Notes: a model not told the origin generated them from the letters alone. A stretch of 64,000 nt of DNA from Streptomyces sp. SW4 (GCA_003248315.1 QKWM01000004.1:682001-746000), one strand, 5' to 3'; shown: positions 20,864 through 32,145, numbered from the stretch's first letter. Translations and numbers: made by a program.

Positions 20864-22812
20864 CTACTCGACGCCGATGAGCAGCAGCGCCCCCTGGCGG
20901 CCGCCCCGGTGGACCACCGTGTCCACGGCGAGGTACGCCTCCCTGACCCGGGCCTCCAGACGGTCGGTGACGGCCTCGGGGGCGTCGTCGCCGACGACGA
21001 GGGTGACCAGTTCGCCGCCGGACGCGAGCATGCGGTCGAGCACGGTCTCGGCGGTCGCGGTGACGTCCGAGCCGATCACGGCCACGTCCCCGTCGATCAG
21101 ACCGAGGACGTCGCCGGCCTGGCAGATGCCGGCCGTGGTCCACGACTGCCGTTCGGCGACGGTGACCTCGGCGTACCGGGTCGCGCCGGCCGCGGAGGTC
21201 ATCGACACCACGTCCTCGTCGAAGCGCCGCCCGGGCTCGTGGACGGCGAGCGCCGCGATGCCCTGCACCGCCGAGCGGGTCGGGATGAGCGCCACGCGGA
21301 CGCCCGCCGCCCGGGCCTGCTCGGCCGCCGCGGCAGCGGTGTGGCGCAGCTCGGCGTCGTTCGGCAGCAGCACCACCTCGCGCGCGTGCGCCCGGCGTAC
21401 CGCCTCGACCAGTTCGCCGCTGGCGGGCGGCTCCCCGGGGCGCGCGAGCACGGTGGTGGCGCCGGCCTCGGCGTACAGCCCGGCGAGCCCTTCGCCGGGC
21501 ACCACGGCCACCACCGCCCGCTGCACCCGCTCGGCCCGCTGCTGGGGCGGGCGCTCGGCGCGGGTGGTGTGCACGTCGCCGTGGCCGAAGTGCGTGATGC
21601 GGATGCGGTGGGGCCGCCCCGCCTCGACGCCCGCCTCCACGGCGGCGCCCGCGTCGTCGACGTGCACGTGGACGTTCCACAGCCCGTCGCCGCCGACCAC
21701 GACGAGGGAGTCCCCGAGGGCGTCCAGCCGCTCCCGCAGCCGGGCGACGGCCGCGTCGTCCGCGTCCAGGAGATAGATCACCTCGAACGCGGGCCCGTCC
21801 GCCCCGGGCTCCCCACTCTCGTCCGGGGTCAGAGCGCACTCGGCCGCGGCCTCCGGCTGCGTTTCGGCCTCCCCGCGCGGCCGCGTCCCGTGCTTCGCCC
21901 GCGGGTCCGCACCGGCCTCACCGCGCGGCTGCGCACCGGTCTCCCCGCGCGGGACCGCACCGGTCTTCCCGCCGGGATGCGCGGCGGCCCCGCCGGCTCC
22001 CGAGGCCCCGGCCGCGGACCCCGACGCTCCAGCCGCGGGCGCCGATACTCCGGCCGCGGCCTTCGAGGCTCCGGCCACGGCCCCGGCCGCACGCGCGCGT
22101 GCACGGCGGCCGCCGGCGTCTCCCCCGTCAGCGTCTCCAGCAGGGCCGCCAGCACCGTCACCAGGCCCCGGCCACCGGCGTCGACCACCCCGGCGCGCTC
22201 CAGTACGGGCAGCTGGCCGGGGGTCGCGGCCAGTGCCGCGCGGGCGCCCTCGTAGGCGGCGCGGGCCACCGCCCCGCAGTCCCCTCCGCTCCCTCGGCCG
22301 CGTCGGCGGCGGCCGAGGCGACGGTCAGGACGGTGCCCTCGACCGGGTGGGCGACGGCCTGCCGGGCGGCGTCGGCGGCCCGCCGCAGGCGAGCCCGAGG
22401 CCCGGCCCGTCCGTGTGTGCGCTCTCGCCGTCGGCCGCGAGGACCTGCGCCATGCCGCGCAGCAGCTGCGCCAGGATCGTGCCGGAGTTGCCCGCGCGCC
22501 GATCAGCGCCCCGTGGGCCATCGCCCGCGCGGCGTCCGCGAGCGTGGGACCGGCGCGGCCGGCGATGCCGTCGGCCCGCTGCCCGGCACCGGCGCCCGGG
22601 GTGCCGACCTCGTGCGCCGCGAAGACCGCCTCCACGGCGGCGGCGGCCGACTCGACGGTCAGGTAGAGGTTGGTGCCGGTGTCCCCGTCCGCGACCGGGT
22701 ACACGTTGATCGCGTCGATCTCCTCGCGGGCCCCGCCCAGCGCCCTGAGCGCCAGGCCGCACCAGGTGCGCACCGCCAGAGCGTCGAAGAATCTCCGCGG
22801 CACCTGCGCCAC
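20864..22812 (-). CDS. DAK2-domain protein (YloV/FakA-like)
   Basis: About 650 aa after four one-base repairs (near 22491, 22388, 22281 and 22095). The N-terminal DhaL/DAK2 domain has the nucleotide-binding block INVYPVADGDTGTNLYLT and GALIGARGNSGTILAQLLRG; the C-terminal half is a DegV-like FakA region (GDSLVVVGGDGLWNVHVHVD, GEELVTL-type end RQGALLLIGVE). Between them is a Gly/Ala/Arg-rich low-complexity linker with repeated PRGE units. FakA proteins phosphorylate fatty acids bound to FakB in Firmicutes; the actinobacterial substrate is not established. The start GTG at 22812 is chosen for its GGGAGG site. It sits next to rpmB and recG, as in many Gram-positives. Confidence 0.85.
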
Positions 22813-23082
22813 CTGCGCCTCCCTGAGCTGCTGGACGTGGCAGGCAGCGTAGACCCCGGGGTGGCGGCCGCAGGGAAGCGGGCCGGGAAGCGGCCCCGAG
22901 CTGCCATGGTAGTTTCGTTGTACGGGCGCAGCCGTTGTATGCTGCTCCGGTTGCCCGATCCTGATCGGGCCATTCCCCTGGCAACGCCACTCAGATCTCG
23001 AACCGCTCGCGAGGGCTCGTAGATCTTGATCCCGGCATGCCGGGATCCACCGTAAGTGCATCTGAAGTCTTTGGAGTGACCC

Positions 23083-23268
23083 GTGGCTGCCAACTGCGAC
23101 GTCTGCGGCAAGGGGCCGGGCTTCGGCAACAACATCTCGCACTCGCACCGCCGTACGTCCCGCCGCTGGAACCCGAACATCCAGCGTGTGCGTACCGTGG
23201 TCGGCGGGACGCCGAAGCGCGTGAACGCTTGCACCTCGTGCATCAAGGCCGGCAAGGTCTCGCGCTGA
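23083..23268 (+). CDS. rpmB: 50S ribosomal protein L28
   Basis: 61 aa from a GTG ([20 protein letters not shown]). Two CxxC pairs (CDVC, CTSC) show the zinc-binding C+ form. The block [18 protein letters not shown] is the L28 signature. It is monocistronic, divergent from the DAK2 gene across a 270-bp gap, and ends in a strong intrinsic terminator. Confidence 0.97.
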   Translation: MAANCDVCGKGPGFGNNISHSHRRTSRRWNPNIQRVRTVVGGTPKRVNACTSCIKAGKVSR

Positions 23269-23310
23269 CGCTCAGCAACAGCGCGCGGCCACTGTCGGTT
23301 CGCTGCACTC

Positions 23311-23342
23311 AGCCGGTCCACCGGAAGGTGGGCCGGCTTTTT
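23311..23342 (+). terminator. Intrinsic terminator of rpmB
   Basis: AGCCGGTCCACC and GGTGGGCCGGCT form a 12-bp stem (one G:U) with a GGAA loop, followed by TTTT. It is one of the few classical terminators in the window. Confidence 0.92.
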
Positions 23343-23343
23343 G

Positions 23344-23383
23344 CATGACCCACGGTGCCCGACCATGACCCACGGTGCCCGAC
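23344..23383. repeat. 20-bp tandem duplication
   Basis: CATGACCCACGGTGCCCGAC occurs twice in immediate tandem between the rpmB terminator and the end of thiD. It is non-coding. The bases up to 23432 are more GGGCGNCC-type short repeats. Confidence 0.85.
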
Positions 23384-23432
23384 GGCGCCGGGCCCCGTCG
23401 GGCGTCCGGCACCGTCGGGCGACCGAGGCGCC

Positions 23433-24234
<802 letters not shown>

Positions 24235-24238
<4 letters not shown>

Positions 24239-25199
24239 GACTCGATCTCCCCTCCGAAGTGGTCCCAGCCGCCCTTGCTCGTCCAGGGTGCCCCGTCCAC
24301 CGTCACCTGGGGCAGCGCGGACGGGTTGAGGACCTCGCCGATCACCTTCCAGCGGGCGGGCAGCTTCACGTCCGGCGGGAAGGTCGCCACGATCGCGTGG
24401 TCCTCTCCCCCGGTGAGCACCCACTGCATCGGGTCGACGCCGACGGCCTGACCGATGTCGTTCATCTGGGACGGGATGTCGATCTGGCCGGAGCGGATGT
24501 CGATCCGGACCTTGCTGGCCTCGGCGATGTGGCCCAGGTCGGCGATCAGCCCGTCGCTGACGTCGCACATGGCGGTGGCGCCGAGCCCGGCGGCGGCCGG
24601 GCCGGCGTGGTAGGGCGGCTCCGGCCGCCGGTGGGCCTCGACGAAGGCGCGCGGCGAGCGGAAGCCCCGGAGAGCACGGCGAAACCGGCGGCGGACCAGC
24701 CGAGCCAGCCAGTCACGGCGACGAGGTCGCCGGGCTGGGCGCCGGCCCGGGTGACCGGCTCCTGGTTGCGCAGGTCGCCGAGGGCGGTGATGGACACGGT
24801 GATGGTGTCGCCGCGCACCACGTCGCCGCCGACCACGGAGGCGCCGGCGACCTGGCACTCGTCGCGCAGCCCGTCCATGAGCTCGGTCGGCCAGGTCACC
24901 GGCAGTTCGGCGGGCACGACCAGGCCGAGCAGCAGCGCGGTGGGCACGGCGCCCATCGCGGCGATGTCGGCGAGGTTCTGCGCCGCGGCCTTGCGGCCCA
25001 CGTCGTAGGCGGTGGACCAGTCGCGGCGGAAGTGCCTGCCCTCCACCAGGATGTCGGTGCTGGCCACCACGCGGCGGTCGGGGCGGCGACCACGGCGGCG
25101 TCGTCGCCGGGCCCACCCGGACCGCCGGGTGGTGGTGAGACGGGAGGTGAGCTCCCTGATGAGCCCGAACTCGCCGAGCTCACCAACCGTGCCCTTCAT
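24235..25199 (-). CDS. thiL: Thiamine-monophosphate kinase
   Basis: About 322 aa. ThiL phosphorylates thiamine monophosphate to the active diphosphate. [20 protein letters not shown] begins the protein; GPGDDAAVV is the metal-binding signature, then [22 protein letters not shown] and [15 protein letters not shown]. Four one-base deficits break it: three within about 50 bp (25127-25129, 25109-25111, 25080-25083) that together restore the frame, and one near 24670. The dense cluster lies in a very G+C-rich patch. Coupled to thiD. Confidence 0.94.
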
Positions 25200-25504
25200 G
25201 TGCCCTGCTCCCTTCCGTCCCGGTTCGTGCCCGGTCGCGCGTCATCAGTGTCCTCGCTACGGTCGAAGTGACCGGCGCTCCGGTCGCAGTGACCGGCGTC
25301 GTGGTCCCGGTGGCCGTCGCCGCGCGGCCCGGGCCCGGTGCCGCGGCCCCGGTGAGCCTCGTCGCGGGCACCGCGGCCGTCAACTCCCGTCGTCCCAGCA
25401 CCCCGGCGCGCGACCCCGCACCCCCGGGTCTCCCGTGGCGCGCGGCGACGCGATACCGTGGCGTTCCTTTTCCCCATGATCCTCGTGGCCGCCCTGGAGG
25501 TTCC

Positions 25505-25738
25505 GTGGTACAGGCGTACATCCTGATCCAGACGGAGGTCGGCAAGGCGTCGACCGTCGCCGAGACGATCAGCAAGATCCCTGGGGTGATCCAGGCCGAG
25601 GACGTCACCGGACCCTACGACGTCATCGTGCGGGCCCAGGCCGACACCGTCGACGACCTGGGCCGGATGGTGGTCGCGAAGGTCCAGCAGGTGGACGGCA
25701 TCACCCGCACCCTGACCTGCCCGGTCGTCCATCTCTAG
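25505..25738 (+). CDS. Stand-alone Lrp/AsnC ligand-binding (RAM) domain protein
   Basis: 77 aa from a GTG with GGAGG four bases upstream (VVQAYILIQTEVGKASTVAE). It is a bare RAM domain with no helix-turn-helix: alternating strands and helices including GPYDVIVRAQADTVDDLGRM and ITRTLTCPVVHL. Such proteins probably bind amino acids and may form mixed oligomers with full Lrp regulators. It is convergent with ddl and divergent from thiL. Function beyond ligand binding is unknown. Confidence 0.9.
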   Translation: MVQAYILIQTEVGKASTVAETISKIPGVIQAEDVTGPYDVIVRAQADTVDDLGRMVVAKVQQVDGITRTLTCPVVHL

Positions 25739-25908
25739 CCCCCGTCCACTGCTGCCGGCGCATCCCTGCCTCACCGCAGACGACGGCGCGCCGACGGTGG
25801 TTCCCGGCCCGGGCGCCCCGGACACGAAGGTCACGAAGCTGTGGCCGAAACCTGACCGGACGGGCGGGGAAACCCGCTGATCATACTGCGCCGCCGGTGA
25901 CCGCCGGG

Positions 25909-25957
25909 GCGCACGGAAGAAGGCGGCCCCTCCGGGGACCGCCTTCCTTCCGTGCGC
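25909..25957. terminator. Bidirectional hairpin between the RAM gene and ddl
   Basis: GCGCACGGAAGAAGGCGG (from 25909) pairs with CCGCCTTCCTTCCGTGCGC (to 25957) with one bulge. It ends 7 bp from the ddl stop and lies in the convergent gap. Confidence 0.85.
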
Positions 25958-25964
25958 GCCCGGT

Positions 25965-27121
25965 TCAGCGCAGGCCGGTGGACCTGCGCAGCGCGGCCTG
26001 CACCAGGCGGTCCACCAGCTCGGGGTAGCTCACGCCGCTGGCCTGCCACATCTGGGGGTACATCGAGATCGGTGTGAAGCCGGGCATCGTGTTGATCTCG
26101 TTGATCACGAACTCGCCGTCCTCGGTGAGGAAGAAGTCCGCCCGCACCAGCCCCTCGCAGGAGGCCGCGTCGAACGCGGCGACCGCGAGCCGCTGCACCT
26201 CGGCCGTCTCCTCCGGCGTGAGCGGGGCCGGGACGACGCCGGGCGTGGAGTCGATGTACTTGGCCTCGAAGTCGTAGTAGGCGTGCGCCTCGGGCGGCGG
26301 GATCTCGGCGGGCACGGAGGCCCGGGGCCGTCCTCGAACTCCAGCACGCCGCACTCGATCTCCCGGCCGCGCAGCGCGGCCTCGACGAGGATCTTCGGGT
26401 CGTGGCGCTGCGCCTCGGCGATGGCCTCGTCGAGGCCGGCGAGGTCGTCGACCTTGGTGATGCCGATGGAGGAGCCCGCGCGCGCGGGCTTCACGAACAG
26501 CGGCCAGCCGTGGTCGCCGGCGAAGTCGACGATCTTCCTGCGCGCGGCGGAACGGTCCTGCTCCCACTCGCGCGGCCGGATCACCACGTACGGACCGACC
26601 TTGAGCCCGAAGGAGGTGAAGACGCGCTTCATGTACTCCTTGTCCTGGCCCACGGCCGAGGCGAGCACGCCCGAGCCCACGTACGGCACCCCGGACAGCT
26701 CCAGCAGACCCTGGAGGGTGCCGTCCTCGCCGTAGGGGCCGTGCAGCACCGGGAAGACCACGTCCACCTCGCCGAGCGCCTTGGGCACCGAGCCGGGCTC
26801 GCTGTAGACGACTTCGCGGCTCGCGGGGTCGACGGGGAGCACCACGCCGCCCTCCGTGGACTCGGCCAGCTCCTCGACGTTCGGCGTACGGCGCTCGGTG
26901 ATCGCCATGCGTTCCGGCTCGTCGGCGGTGAGGGCCCAGCGGCCGTCCTGGGTGATGCCGATCGGCAGGACGTCGTACCGCGTCCGGTCGATGGCCGCGA
27001 GGACGGCTCCGGCGGTGACCACGGAGATCCCGTGTTCGGAGCTGCGCCCGCCGAACACGACGGCCACACGCGGCTTGCGAGGCGGCTGCTCGGGGCTCTG
27101 GGGGAGGTTCTCGGTGCTCAT
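25965..27121 (-). CDS. ddl: D-alanine--D-alanine ligase
   Basis: About 385 aa. Ddl joins two D-Ala for peptidoglycan. The N-terminal VAVVFGGRSSEHGISVVTAG, central VFPVLHGPYGEDGTLQGLLE and the ATP-grasp blocks (FVKPARAGSSIGITKV, FVINEINTMPGFTPISMYP) are all present. ATG 27121 is chosen (MSTENLPQSPEQPPRK). One C is missing in the run at 26324-26327, between EFEDGP and RASVPAEI. Together with the upstream plsC-gpsA pair it follows the S. coelicolor order. Confidence 0.96.
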
Positions 27122-27213
27122 ATCGCGTTGAGAGTACCCGTTGGTAGTGCCCCGAGACAGCGTCGGCACGGCCGCGTCGCCCGTGCGCGGCGGGGGTGCC
27201 GGCCGGGTGTCGC

Positions 27214-28222
27214 TCAGCGTCGCTCGGGCTTCGCGCTGCGCGACATCAGCTCCTTGAGGGCGACGACCGGCGGCTTGCCCTCGTGCACGATGCCGACGAC
27301 CGTCTCGGTGATCGGCATGTCGACGCCGTGCCGCCGGGCCAGATCCAGCACCGACTCGCAGGACTTGACGCCCTCGGCGGTCTGCCGGGTGACCGCGATG
27401 GTCTCCTGGAGGGTCATGCCCTTGCCGAGGTTGGTGCCGAAGGTGTGGTTGCGGGACAGCGGCGAGGAGCAGGTCGCCACCAGGTCGCCCAGGCCCGCGA
27501 GTCCGGAGAAGGTCAGCGGGTCGGCGCCGAGCGCGACCCGAGGCGGGTCGTCTCGGCGAGCCCGCGCGTGATGAGCGAGCCCTTGGCGTTGTCGCCGAGC
27601 CCCATGCCGTCCGCGATGCCCACGGCCAGGCCGATGACGTTCTTCACGGCGCCGCCCAGTTCGCAGCCGATGACGTCGGTGTTGGTGTACGGGCGGAAGT
27701 ACGGGGTGTGGCAGGCGGCCTGGAGCCGCTGGGCGACGGCCTCGTCGGTGCAGGCGACGACGGCGGCGGCGGGCATGCGGGCGGCGATCTCCCGGGCCAG
27801 GTTGGGTCCGGTGACCACGGCGATCCGGTCGGCGCCGACCTTGGCGACGTCCTCGATCACCTCGCTCATCCGCATCGCGGAGCCGAGTTCGACGCCCTTC
27901 ATCAGGGAGACCAGGACGGTGCCGGGGGCGAGCAGCGGCGCCCAGTCGGCGAGGTTGCCGCGCAGCGTCTGGGAGGGGACGGCGAGGACGGTGAAGTCGG
28001 CGCCGGCCGCGGCCTCGGCGGCGTCGGTGGTGGCCGTGAGGTTCTCGGGGAGTTCGACGCCGGGCAGGTAGTCCGGGTTGGTGCGGGTGGAGTTGACGGC
28101 GTCGGCGAGTTCCGCGCGGCGCCCCACAGGGTGACGTCGCACCCGGCGTCGGCGAGGACCATGCCGAAGGCCGTGCCCCACGACCCGGTGCCGAAGACGG
28201 CCGCCTTGACGGGCTTGCTCAC
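27214..28222 (-). CDS. gpsA: NAD(P)H-dependent glycerol-3-phosphate dehydrogenase
   Basis: About 336 aa. GpsA makes sn-glycerol-3-phosphate for phospholipids, the substrate used after the first acylation by the neighbouring acyltransferase pathway. The Rossmann motif [20 protein letters not shown] is at the N-terminus and the catalytic-Lys block [17 protein letters not shown] is central. Two one-base deficits (28122-28125 and 27537-27539) break the frame. The GTG at 28222 overlaps the plsC stop (GTGA), showing translational coupling. Confidence 0.96.
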
Positions 28223-28983
28223 GTGCCCTGCCCTTCTGCCTGCCTGCGCTGCGCATGCGTCCGGCGGCGCTGCTCGATGCGCTCGCGGCGCGGGTCGTAC
28301 GGGGTGTCGGGCGCCTTCTCGCCGCGGATCTCCTCCAGCTGGCGGGTGATGGCGGCCATGATCACCTCGGTGGCCTCCTTCAGCAGCTCCGCCGTCATCT
28401 CCTTGTCGTAGAACCGGGAGAGGTCGACCGGCGGGCCCGCCAGCACGCGATGGGTCTTGCGCGGGAAGAGGTTCGGCTTCTTCGCGTAGGGCGGCAGCAG
28501 TTCGTTGCAGCCCCACTGGGCGACGGGGATGACCGGGCACTTGGTCTGCAGGGCGACGCGCGCGGCGCCGGTCTTGCCGGTCATGGGCCAGCCGTGCGGG
28601 TCGCGGGTGAGGGTGCCCTCGGGGTAGAAGGCGACGCACTCGCCGCGCTCCACGGCGTCGATGGCGGCCCGGAAGGCGCTGAGCGCGTCCGTGCTCTCCC
28701 GGTAGACGGGAATCTGGCCGGTGCCGCGCATCGCGGCGCCGACGAACCCCTTCTTGAAAAGCCCGCTCTTCGCCAGGAAACGCGGCACCCGTCCGGTGTT
28801 GTACTGGAAGTGCGCGTACGCGAAGGGGTCGACGTGCGAATTGTGGTTCACGGCGGTGATGAATCCGCCCTCGGCCGGCATGTTTTCCATCCCCCGCCAG
28901 TCGCGCTTGAGCAGGACCACCAGCGGCGGTTTGCAGATCACCGCGGCGAAGCGGTACCAGAAGCCGATTCTGCGGCGGGGCAC
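28219..28983 (-). CDS. plsC: 1-acyl-sn-glycerol-3-phosphate acyltransferase
   Basis: 254 aa, intact. It adds the second acyl chain to make phosphatidic acid. The HX4D catalytic motif is NHNSHVD, and the phosphate-binding motif is FYPEGT. The GTG at 28983 ([19 protein letters not shown]) has GAGGAAGG upstream. An amphipathic or membrane-associating N-terminus is followed by the soluble domain; the tail is rich in Arg/Gln. Coupled to gpsA, an apt glycerolipid operon; divergent from cofC. Confidence 0.93.
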   Translation of the reverse strand: MPRRRIGFWYRFAAVICKPPLVVLLKRDWRGMENMPAEGGFITAVNHNSHVDPFAYAHFQYNTGRVPRFLAKSGLFKKGFVGAAMRGTGQIPVYRESTDALSAFRAAIDAVERGECVAFYPEGTLTRDPHGWPMTGKTGAARVALQTKCPVIPVAQWGCNELLPPYAKKPNLFPRKTHRVLAGPPVDLSRFYDKEMTAELLKEATEVIMAAITRQLEEIRGEKAPDTPYDPRRERIEQRRRTHAQRRQAEGQGT

Positions 28984-29136
28984 GCGGACACCTTCCTCTA
29001 GGGCCTGGGCGGGCCAGGGGGGCCGCACAAGTGTCGCCCCAGGCCGCCGGTCTGTCGAGAACACCGTACGCCCCGGCTCCGGACGCTCCGCCGCCCCGGG
29101 TGACAATGACCGCGACAAGAGAAGGACGGAGCGCTC

Positions 29137-29775
29137 GTGCAGTGGACCTTGGTCGTGCCCGTGAAGCCCCTGGCCCGGGCCAAGAGCAGGCTGGCGGACA
29201 CCGCGGACGACGGGGTGCGGCCGTCCCTGGCGCTCGCGTTCGCGCTGGACACCGTGGCGGCGGCGCTGGCCTGCCCGCAGGTCGGCGATGTGGCAGTCGT
29301 CACGGACGACCTCCGGGCGGGTCGGGAGCTGGCCGCACTGGGCGCGGCGATCGTCCCGGACGAGCCGGGCGGCGGCCTGAACGCCGCCCTGGACCACGCG
29401 GTACGGGCGGTGCGGGCCTCGCGGCCGGAAAGCCCCGTGGCGGCCCTGAACGCCGATCTTCCGGCACTCCGCCCGGCGGAATTGTCCCGGGTACTGAACT
29501 CGGCCGGACAATTCCCGCGCGCATTTCTTCCGGATGCCGCGGCAATCGGCACCACTCTGCTGGCCGCCGCTCCGGGCAGCGAATTCCGCCCCGCATTCGG
29601 AACGGATTCCCGGGCCCGTCACCGGGCGTCCGGCGCGGTGGAGCTGGCCCTGGACCAGGTGGATTCGGTACGGCAGGACGTCGACACCGGCGAGGATCTG
29701 CGGGCCGCGCTGGCCCTCGGGGTGGGCCGGCACACGGCCGCCGCCGCCGCGCGGCTGCTGATCCCCGGGCAGTAG
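29137..29775 (+). CDS. cofC: Phospholactate/phosphoenolpyruvate guanylyltransferase (coenzyme F420)
   Basis: 212 aa from a GTG (VQWTLVVPVKPLARAKSRL) with a GGACGGAG site. CofC/FbiD uses GTP to activate 2-phospholactate or phosphoenolpyruvate in F420 synthesis. The N-terminal nucleotide-binding segment with KSRL, VAVVTDDLRAG, the AALNADLPALRPAEL block and GSEFRPAFGTDSRARH are family features. Which three-carbon acid it uses cannot be told from sequence; actinobacterial enzymes prefer phosphoenolpyruvate. The other F420 genes are not in this window. Confidence 0.9.
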   Translation: MQWTLVVPVKPLARAKSRLADTADDGVRPSLALAFALDTVAAALACPQVGDVAVVTDDLRAGRELAALGAAIVPDEPGGGLNAALDHAVRAVRASRPESPVAALNADLPALRPAELSRVLNSAGQFPRAFLPDAAAIGTTLLAAAPGSEFRPAFGTDSRARHRASGAVELALDQVDSVRQDVDTGEDLRAALALGVGRHTAAAAARLLIPGQ

Positions 29776-29784
29776 GCTGCCGTC

Positions 29785-29988
29785 ATGCAGGCGACCGCAT
29801 ACACGTACGACCCGGACAGCCGCAGCGGGCAGGTGCTGCTCGACGACGGCACGCCCGTGCCCTTCGACGCGGCGGCGTTCGACGCGGGCGGCCTGAGGCT
29901 GCTGCGGCCCGGGCAGCGGGTGCGCATCGAGACGGAGGGCGAGGGCGAGTCCCGCCGGATCACGCTGGTGACCCTGCAGACGCTGTGA
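29785..29988 (+). CDS. Small cold-shock-like OB-fold protein
   Basis: 67 aa (MQATAYTYDPDSRSGQVLLD). It begins 9 bp after cofC, so it is probably co-transcribed. The pattern YTYDPDSRSGQVLLDDG ... GQRVRIETEGEGESRRITLV looks like a shortened cold-shock domain without the aromatic RNP1/RNP2 motifs, so nucleic-acid binding is uncertain. Conserved beside cofC in Streptomyces as I recall. Function unknown. Confidence 0.85.
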   Translation: MQATAYTYDPDSRSGQVLLDDGTPVPFDAAAFDAGGLRLLRPGQRVRIETEGEGESRRITLVTLQTL

Positions 29989-30085
29989 CCGGCGCGCACG
30001 GGGTGACCGGCGCGCACGGCTGACCGGCACGCGCGGGTGACCGGCGCGCACGGTGACCGGCACGCGCGGGTGACCGGCGCGCTCC
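29986..30085. repeat. Minisatellite of six TGACCGGCGCGCACGG units
   Basis: Six imperfect copies of a 15-18 bp unit (TGACCGGCGCGCACGG, with a TGACCGGCACGCGCGG variant alternating) start inside the stop codon of the 67-aa gene and fill the gap before the hupS terminator. Confidence 0.85.
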
Positions 30086-30192
30086 CGACGGCCGGGACCT
30101 CCGTGGCCCGCCCGGCGTCCGCGTCACGGCCCCTGTCCACGGCCGCCCGCGGACCCGCCGGCGGGTCCGGCCCGCTACCGCAAAACGGCCGC

Positions 30193-30221
30193 GGGCCGGA
30201 CTCCGAGAGGGAGTCCGGCCC
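30193..30221 (-). terminator. Terminator of hupS
   Basis: GGGCCGGACTCC and GGAGTCCGGCCC form a perfect 12-bp stem with a GAGAG loop, about 30 bp after the hupS stop. On the minus strand it is followed by GCGGCCGTTTTG. Confidence 0.88.
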
Positions 30222-30253
30222 GGCGCGTGAGTGCCCTGGTGCCCCGCTGCCCG

Positions 30254-30904
30254 CTACTTCTTGCGGGCGGTGGTCTTCTTGGCGGTGGTCTTGCGCGCGG
30301 TCGACTTCTTGGCCGGCGCCTTCTTGGCCGTGGCCTTCTTCGCCGGGGCCTTCTTGGCGGTGGTCTTCTTCGCCGCCGTGGTCTTGGTGGTGGCCTTCTT
30401 CGCCGGGGCCTTCTTGGCCGTCGTCGTCTTGGCCGCACCGGTGGTCTTCTTCGCGGCGGCCTTCTTCGTCGCGGCGCCGGTGGTCTTCTTGGCCGTGGTC
30501 TTCTTGGCCGCACCGGTGGTCTTCTTCGCGGCGGCCTTCTTGCCCGCGGCCTTGGCGATCGTGGGCGTCGGGCCGGAGAGGCTGCCCTTGGGGGCCTTCT
30601 TGACCGCGATGTCGTTCTTCGGGAGCTTCTTCGAGCCGCTCACCAGGTCCTTGAAGCCCTGACCCGCGCGGAAGCGGGGCACGGACGTCTTCTTGACCCG
30701 AACCCGCTCGCCCGTCTGGGGGTTGCGGGCGTAGCGGGCCGGACGGTCGACCTTCTCGAAGGAACCGAAGCCGGTGACCGACACCCGGTCTCCGCCGACC
30801 ACGGCGCGGACGATCGCGTCCAGGACCGCGTCGACGGCGTCGGCGGCCTGCTGCCGACCGCCCATCTTGTCGGCAATCGCTTCTACGAGCTGCGCCTTGT
30901 TCAC
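30254..30904 (-). CDS. hupS: HU-family nucleoid protein HupS with Lys/Ala-rich tail
   Basis: 216 aa, intact. Residues 1-92 are a standard HU fold ([60 protein letters not shown]). A long tail follows, built from [23 protein letters not shown] repeats resembling eukaryotic histone H1. HupS is the sporulation-associated second HU of Streptomyces; the tail compacts DNA in spores and promotes heat resistance. It is monocistronic, with an AT-rich upstream region (30930-31000). No frame break occurs despite the repetitive tail. Confidence 0.96.
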   Translation of the reverse strand: MNKAQLVEAIADKMGGRQQAADAVDAVLDAIVRAVVGGDRVSVTGFGSFEKVDRPARYARNPQTGERVRVKKTSVPRFRAGQGFKDLVSGSKKLPKNDIAVKKAPKGSLSGPTPTIAKAAGKKAAAKKTTGAAKKTTAKKTTGAATKKAAAKKTTGAAKTTTAKKAPAKKATTKTTAAKKTTAKKAPAKKATAKKAPAKKSTARKTTAKKTTARKK

Positions 30905-31040
30905 GTCTTCCCCTTCGGAGACATTGCCAGAACGAGAATGTTCAAGCTTTTTCGCACGTTAGGCAGATATATACCGCAAATCAAACACGAAACGGGCTAA
31001 TCACCCTTGTGCCGCAACGGACTCGGCTGTCTCCGTCTGT

Positions 31041-31271
31041 TCAGCGTTCCTCTTCGGGGAATCGGCCCTCGTCGAGGTCGGCGGTGAACCGCTCCAGACG
31101 CCTTGCCGCGTCGGCGAGATCGTGCTTGGCCGCGGCCGTGATGACCAGCAGCTTCCGGGTCAGCGCCATCCGTACGCCCTCCGGGACTTGCAGTGCGCGC
31201 ACTCGGGAGTGCGCTTCCTTGAGCCGGACCGCGACCGCCGCATAGAGCTCGAGTTGGCCGTCGTGTTCCAT
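31041..31271 (-). CDS. Conserved small helical protein
   Basis: 76 aa starting MEHDGQLELYAAVAVRLKEA. The sequence is almost entirely helical and charged (LTRKLLVITAAAKHDLADAA, EGRFPEEER). No motif is recognised. No clear ribosome site precedes the ATG at 31271; CACAAT six bases upstream looks like a -10, so the mRNA could be leaderless. Located between hupS and leuD in the same direction. Function unknown. Confidence 0.75.
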   Translation of the reverse strand: MEHDGQLELYAAVAVRLKEAHSRVRALQVPEGVRMALTRKLLVITAAAKHDLADAARRLERFTADLDEGRFPEEER

Positions 31272-31455
31272 GCACAGATTGTGCCATCTGGGGCGAGTTG
31301 TCGCCTGCGCAGGGGGCAACTGCCGCCTCGGACGGCCCGACGGGCGCCCTCCGCGGCCACGCCCACGACACCCGCGTACCCCCGCAACCACCGCCATAAC
31401 GTGGGGAGTTGTGGCCGATGGCGACCGGACGCGAGCGCCGGGGACCCGAAAACGG

Positions 31456-31488
31456 CGATACCCCCGATCGGACTGATCGGGGGTATCG
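31456..31488 (-). terminator. Terminator of leuCD
   Basis: CGATACCCCCGATC and GATCGGGGGTATCG form a perfect 14-bp stem with a 5-base loop, 58 bp past the leuD stop. Confidence 0.9.
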
Positions 31489-31545
31489 CGGGGGTGTTGG
31501 GTGGCCGAAACTCGCCCTTGCGCGGGGGCGCGCCGGCCGCGGAGG

Positions 31546-32139
31546 TCAGACCTGGAGGGTCCGCGGCTTGAACGACGGGCGCTTCGCCTCGTACGCGGCG
31601 ATGTCCGCCTCGTTCCGGAGGGTGATCGAGATGTCGTCCAGGCCGTTCAGCAGCCGCCAGCGGGAGTTCTCGTCCAGTTCGAAGGCGGCGGTGATGCCCT
31701 CGGCGCGCACCTCGCGGGCCTCGAGGTCGACCGTGACCTCGGCCGTGGGGTCGGCCTCGGTCAGCTCCCACAGCGCGTCCACGACCTTCTGGTCGAGGAC
31801 CACGGTGAGCAGGCCGTTCTTCAGCGAGTTGCCGCGGAAGATGTCGGCGAAGCGGGAGGAGATCACGGCCTTGAAGCCGTAGTTCTGCAGCGCCCAGACG
31901 GCGTGCTCGCGGGAGGAGCCGGTGCCGAAGTCGGGGCCGGCGACCAGGACGGTGGCGCCCTGCCGCTCGGGGCGGTTGAGCACGAACTCCGGGTCCTTGC
32001 GCCAGGCCTCGAACAGCCCGTCCTCGAACCCGTCCCGGGTCACCTTCTTGAGCCAGTGGGCGGGGATGATCTGGTCCGTGTCGACGTTGCTGCGGCGCAG
32101 CGGGACGGCCCGGCCGGTGTGGGTGGTGAAAGCTTCCAT
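31546..32139 (-). CDS. leuD: 3-isopropylmalate dehydratase small subunit
   Basis: 197 aa, intact. With LeuC it isomerises 2- to 3-isopropylmalate in leucine synthesis. Signatures are [39 protein letters not shown] and [17 protein letters not shown]. It starts 6 bp after the leuC stop, forming the leuCD operon. It may also serve the citramalate route used by CimA (isoleucine) encoded at 58491. Confidence 0.97.
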   Translation of the reverse strand: MEAFTTHTGRAVPLRRSNVDTDQIIPAHWLKKVTRDGFEDGLFEAWRKDPEFVLNRPERQGATVLVAGPDFGTGSSREHAVWALQNYGFKAVISSRFADIFRGNSLKNGLLTVVLDQKVVDALWELTEADPTAEVTVDLEAREVRAEGITAAFELDENSRWRLLNGLDDISITLRNEADIAAYEAKRPSFKPRTLQV

Positions 32140-32145
32140 GACTGA

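Noticed and set aside
18720..21839. 1,039-aa frame that would fuse an upstream domain to RecG
   Set aside because: Only the part from 20663 is RecG; the upstream part is a Gly/Arg shadow of the DAK2 gene in another frame.
30254..30904. Repeat array or CRISPR in the hupS 3' end
   Set aside because: The repeats encode Lys/Ala motifs of the histone-like tail, in frame and without spacers.
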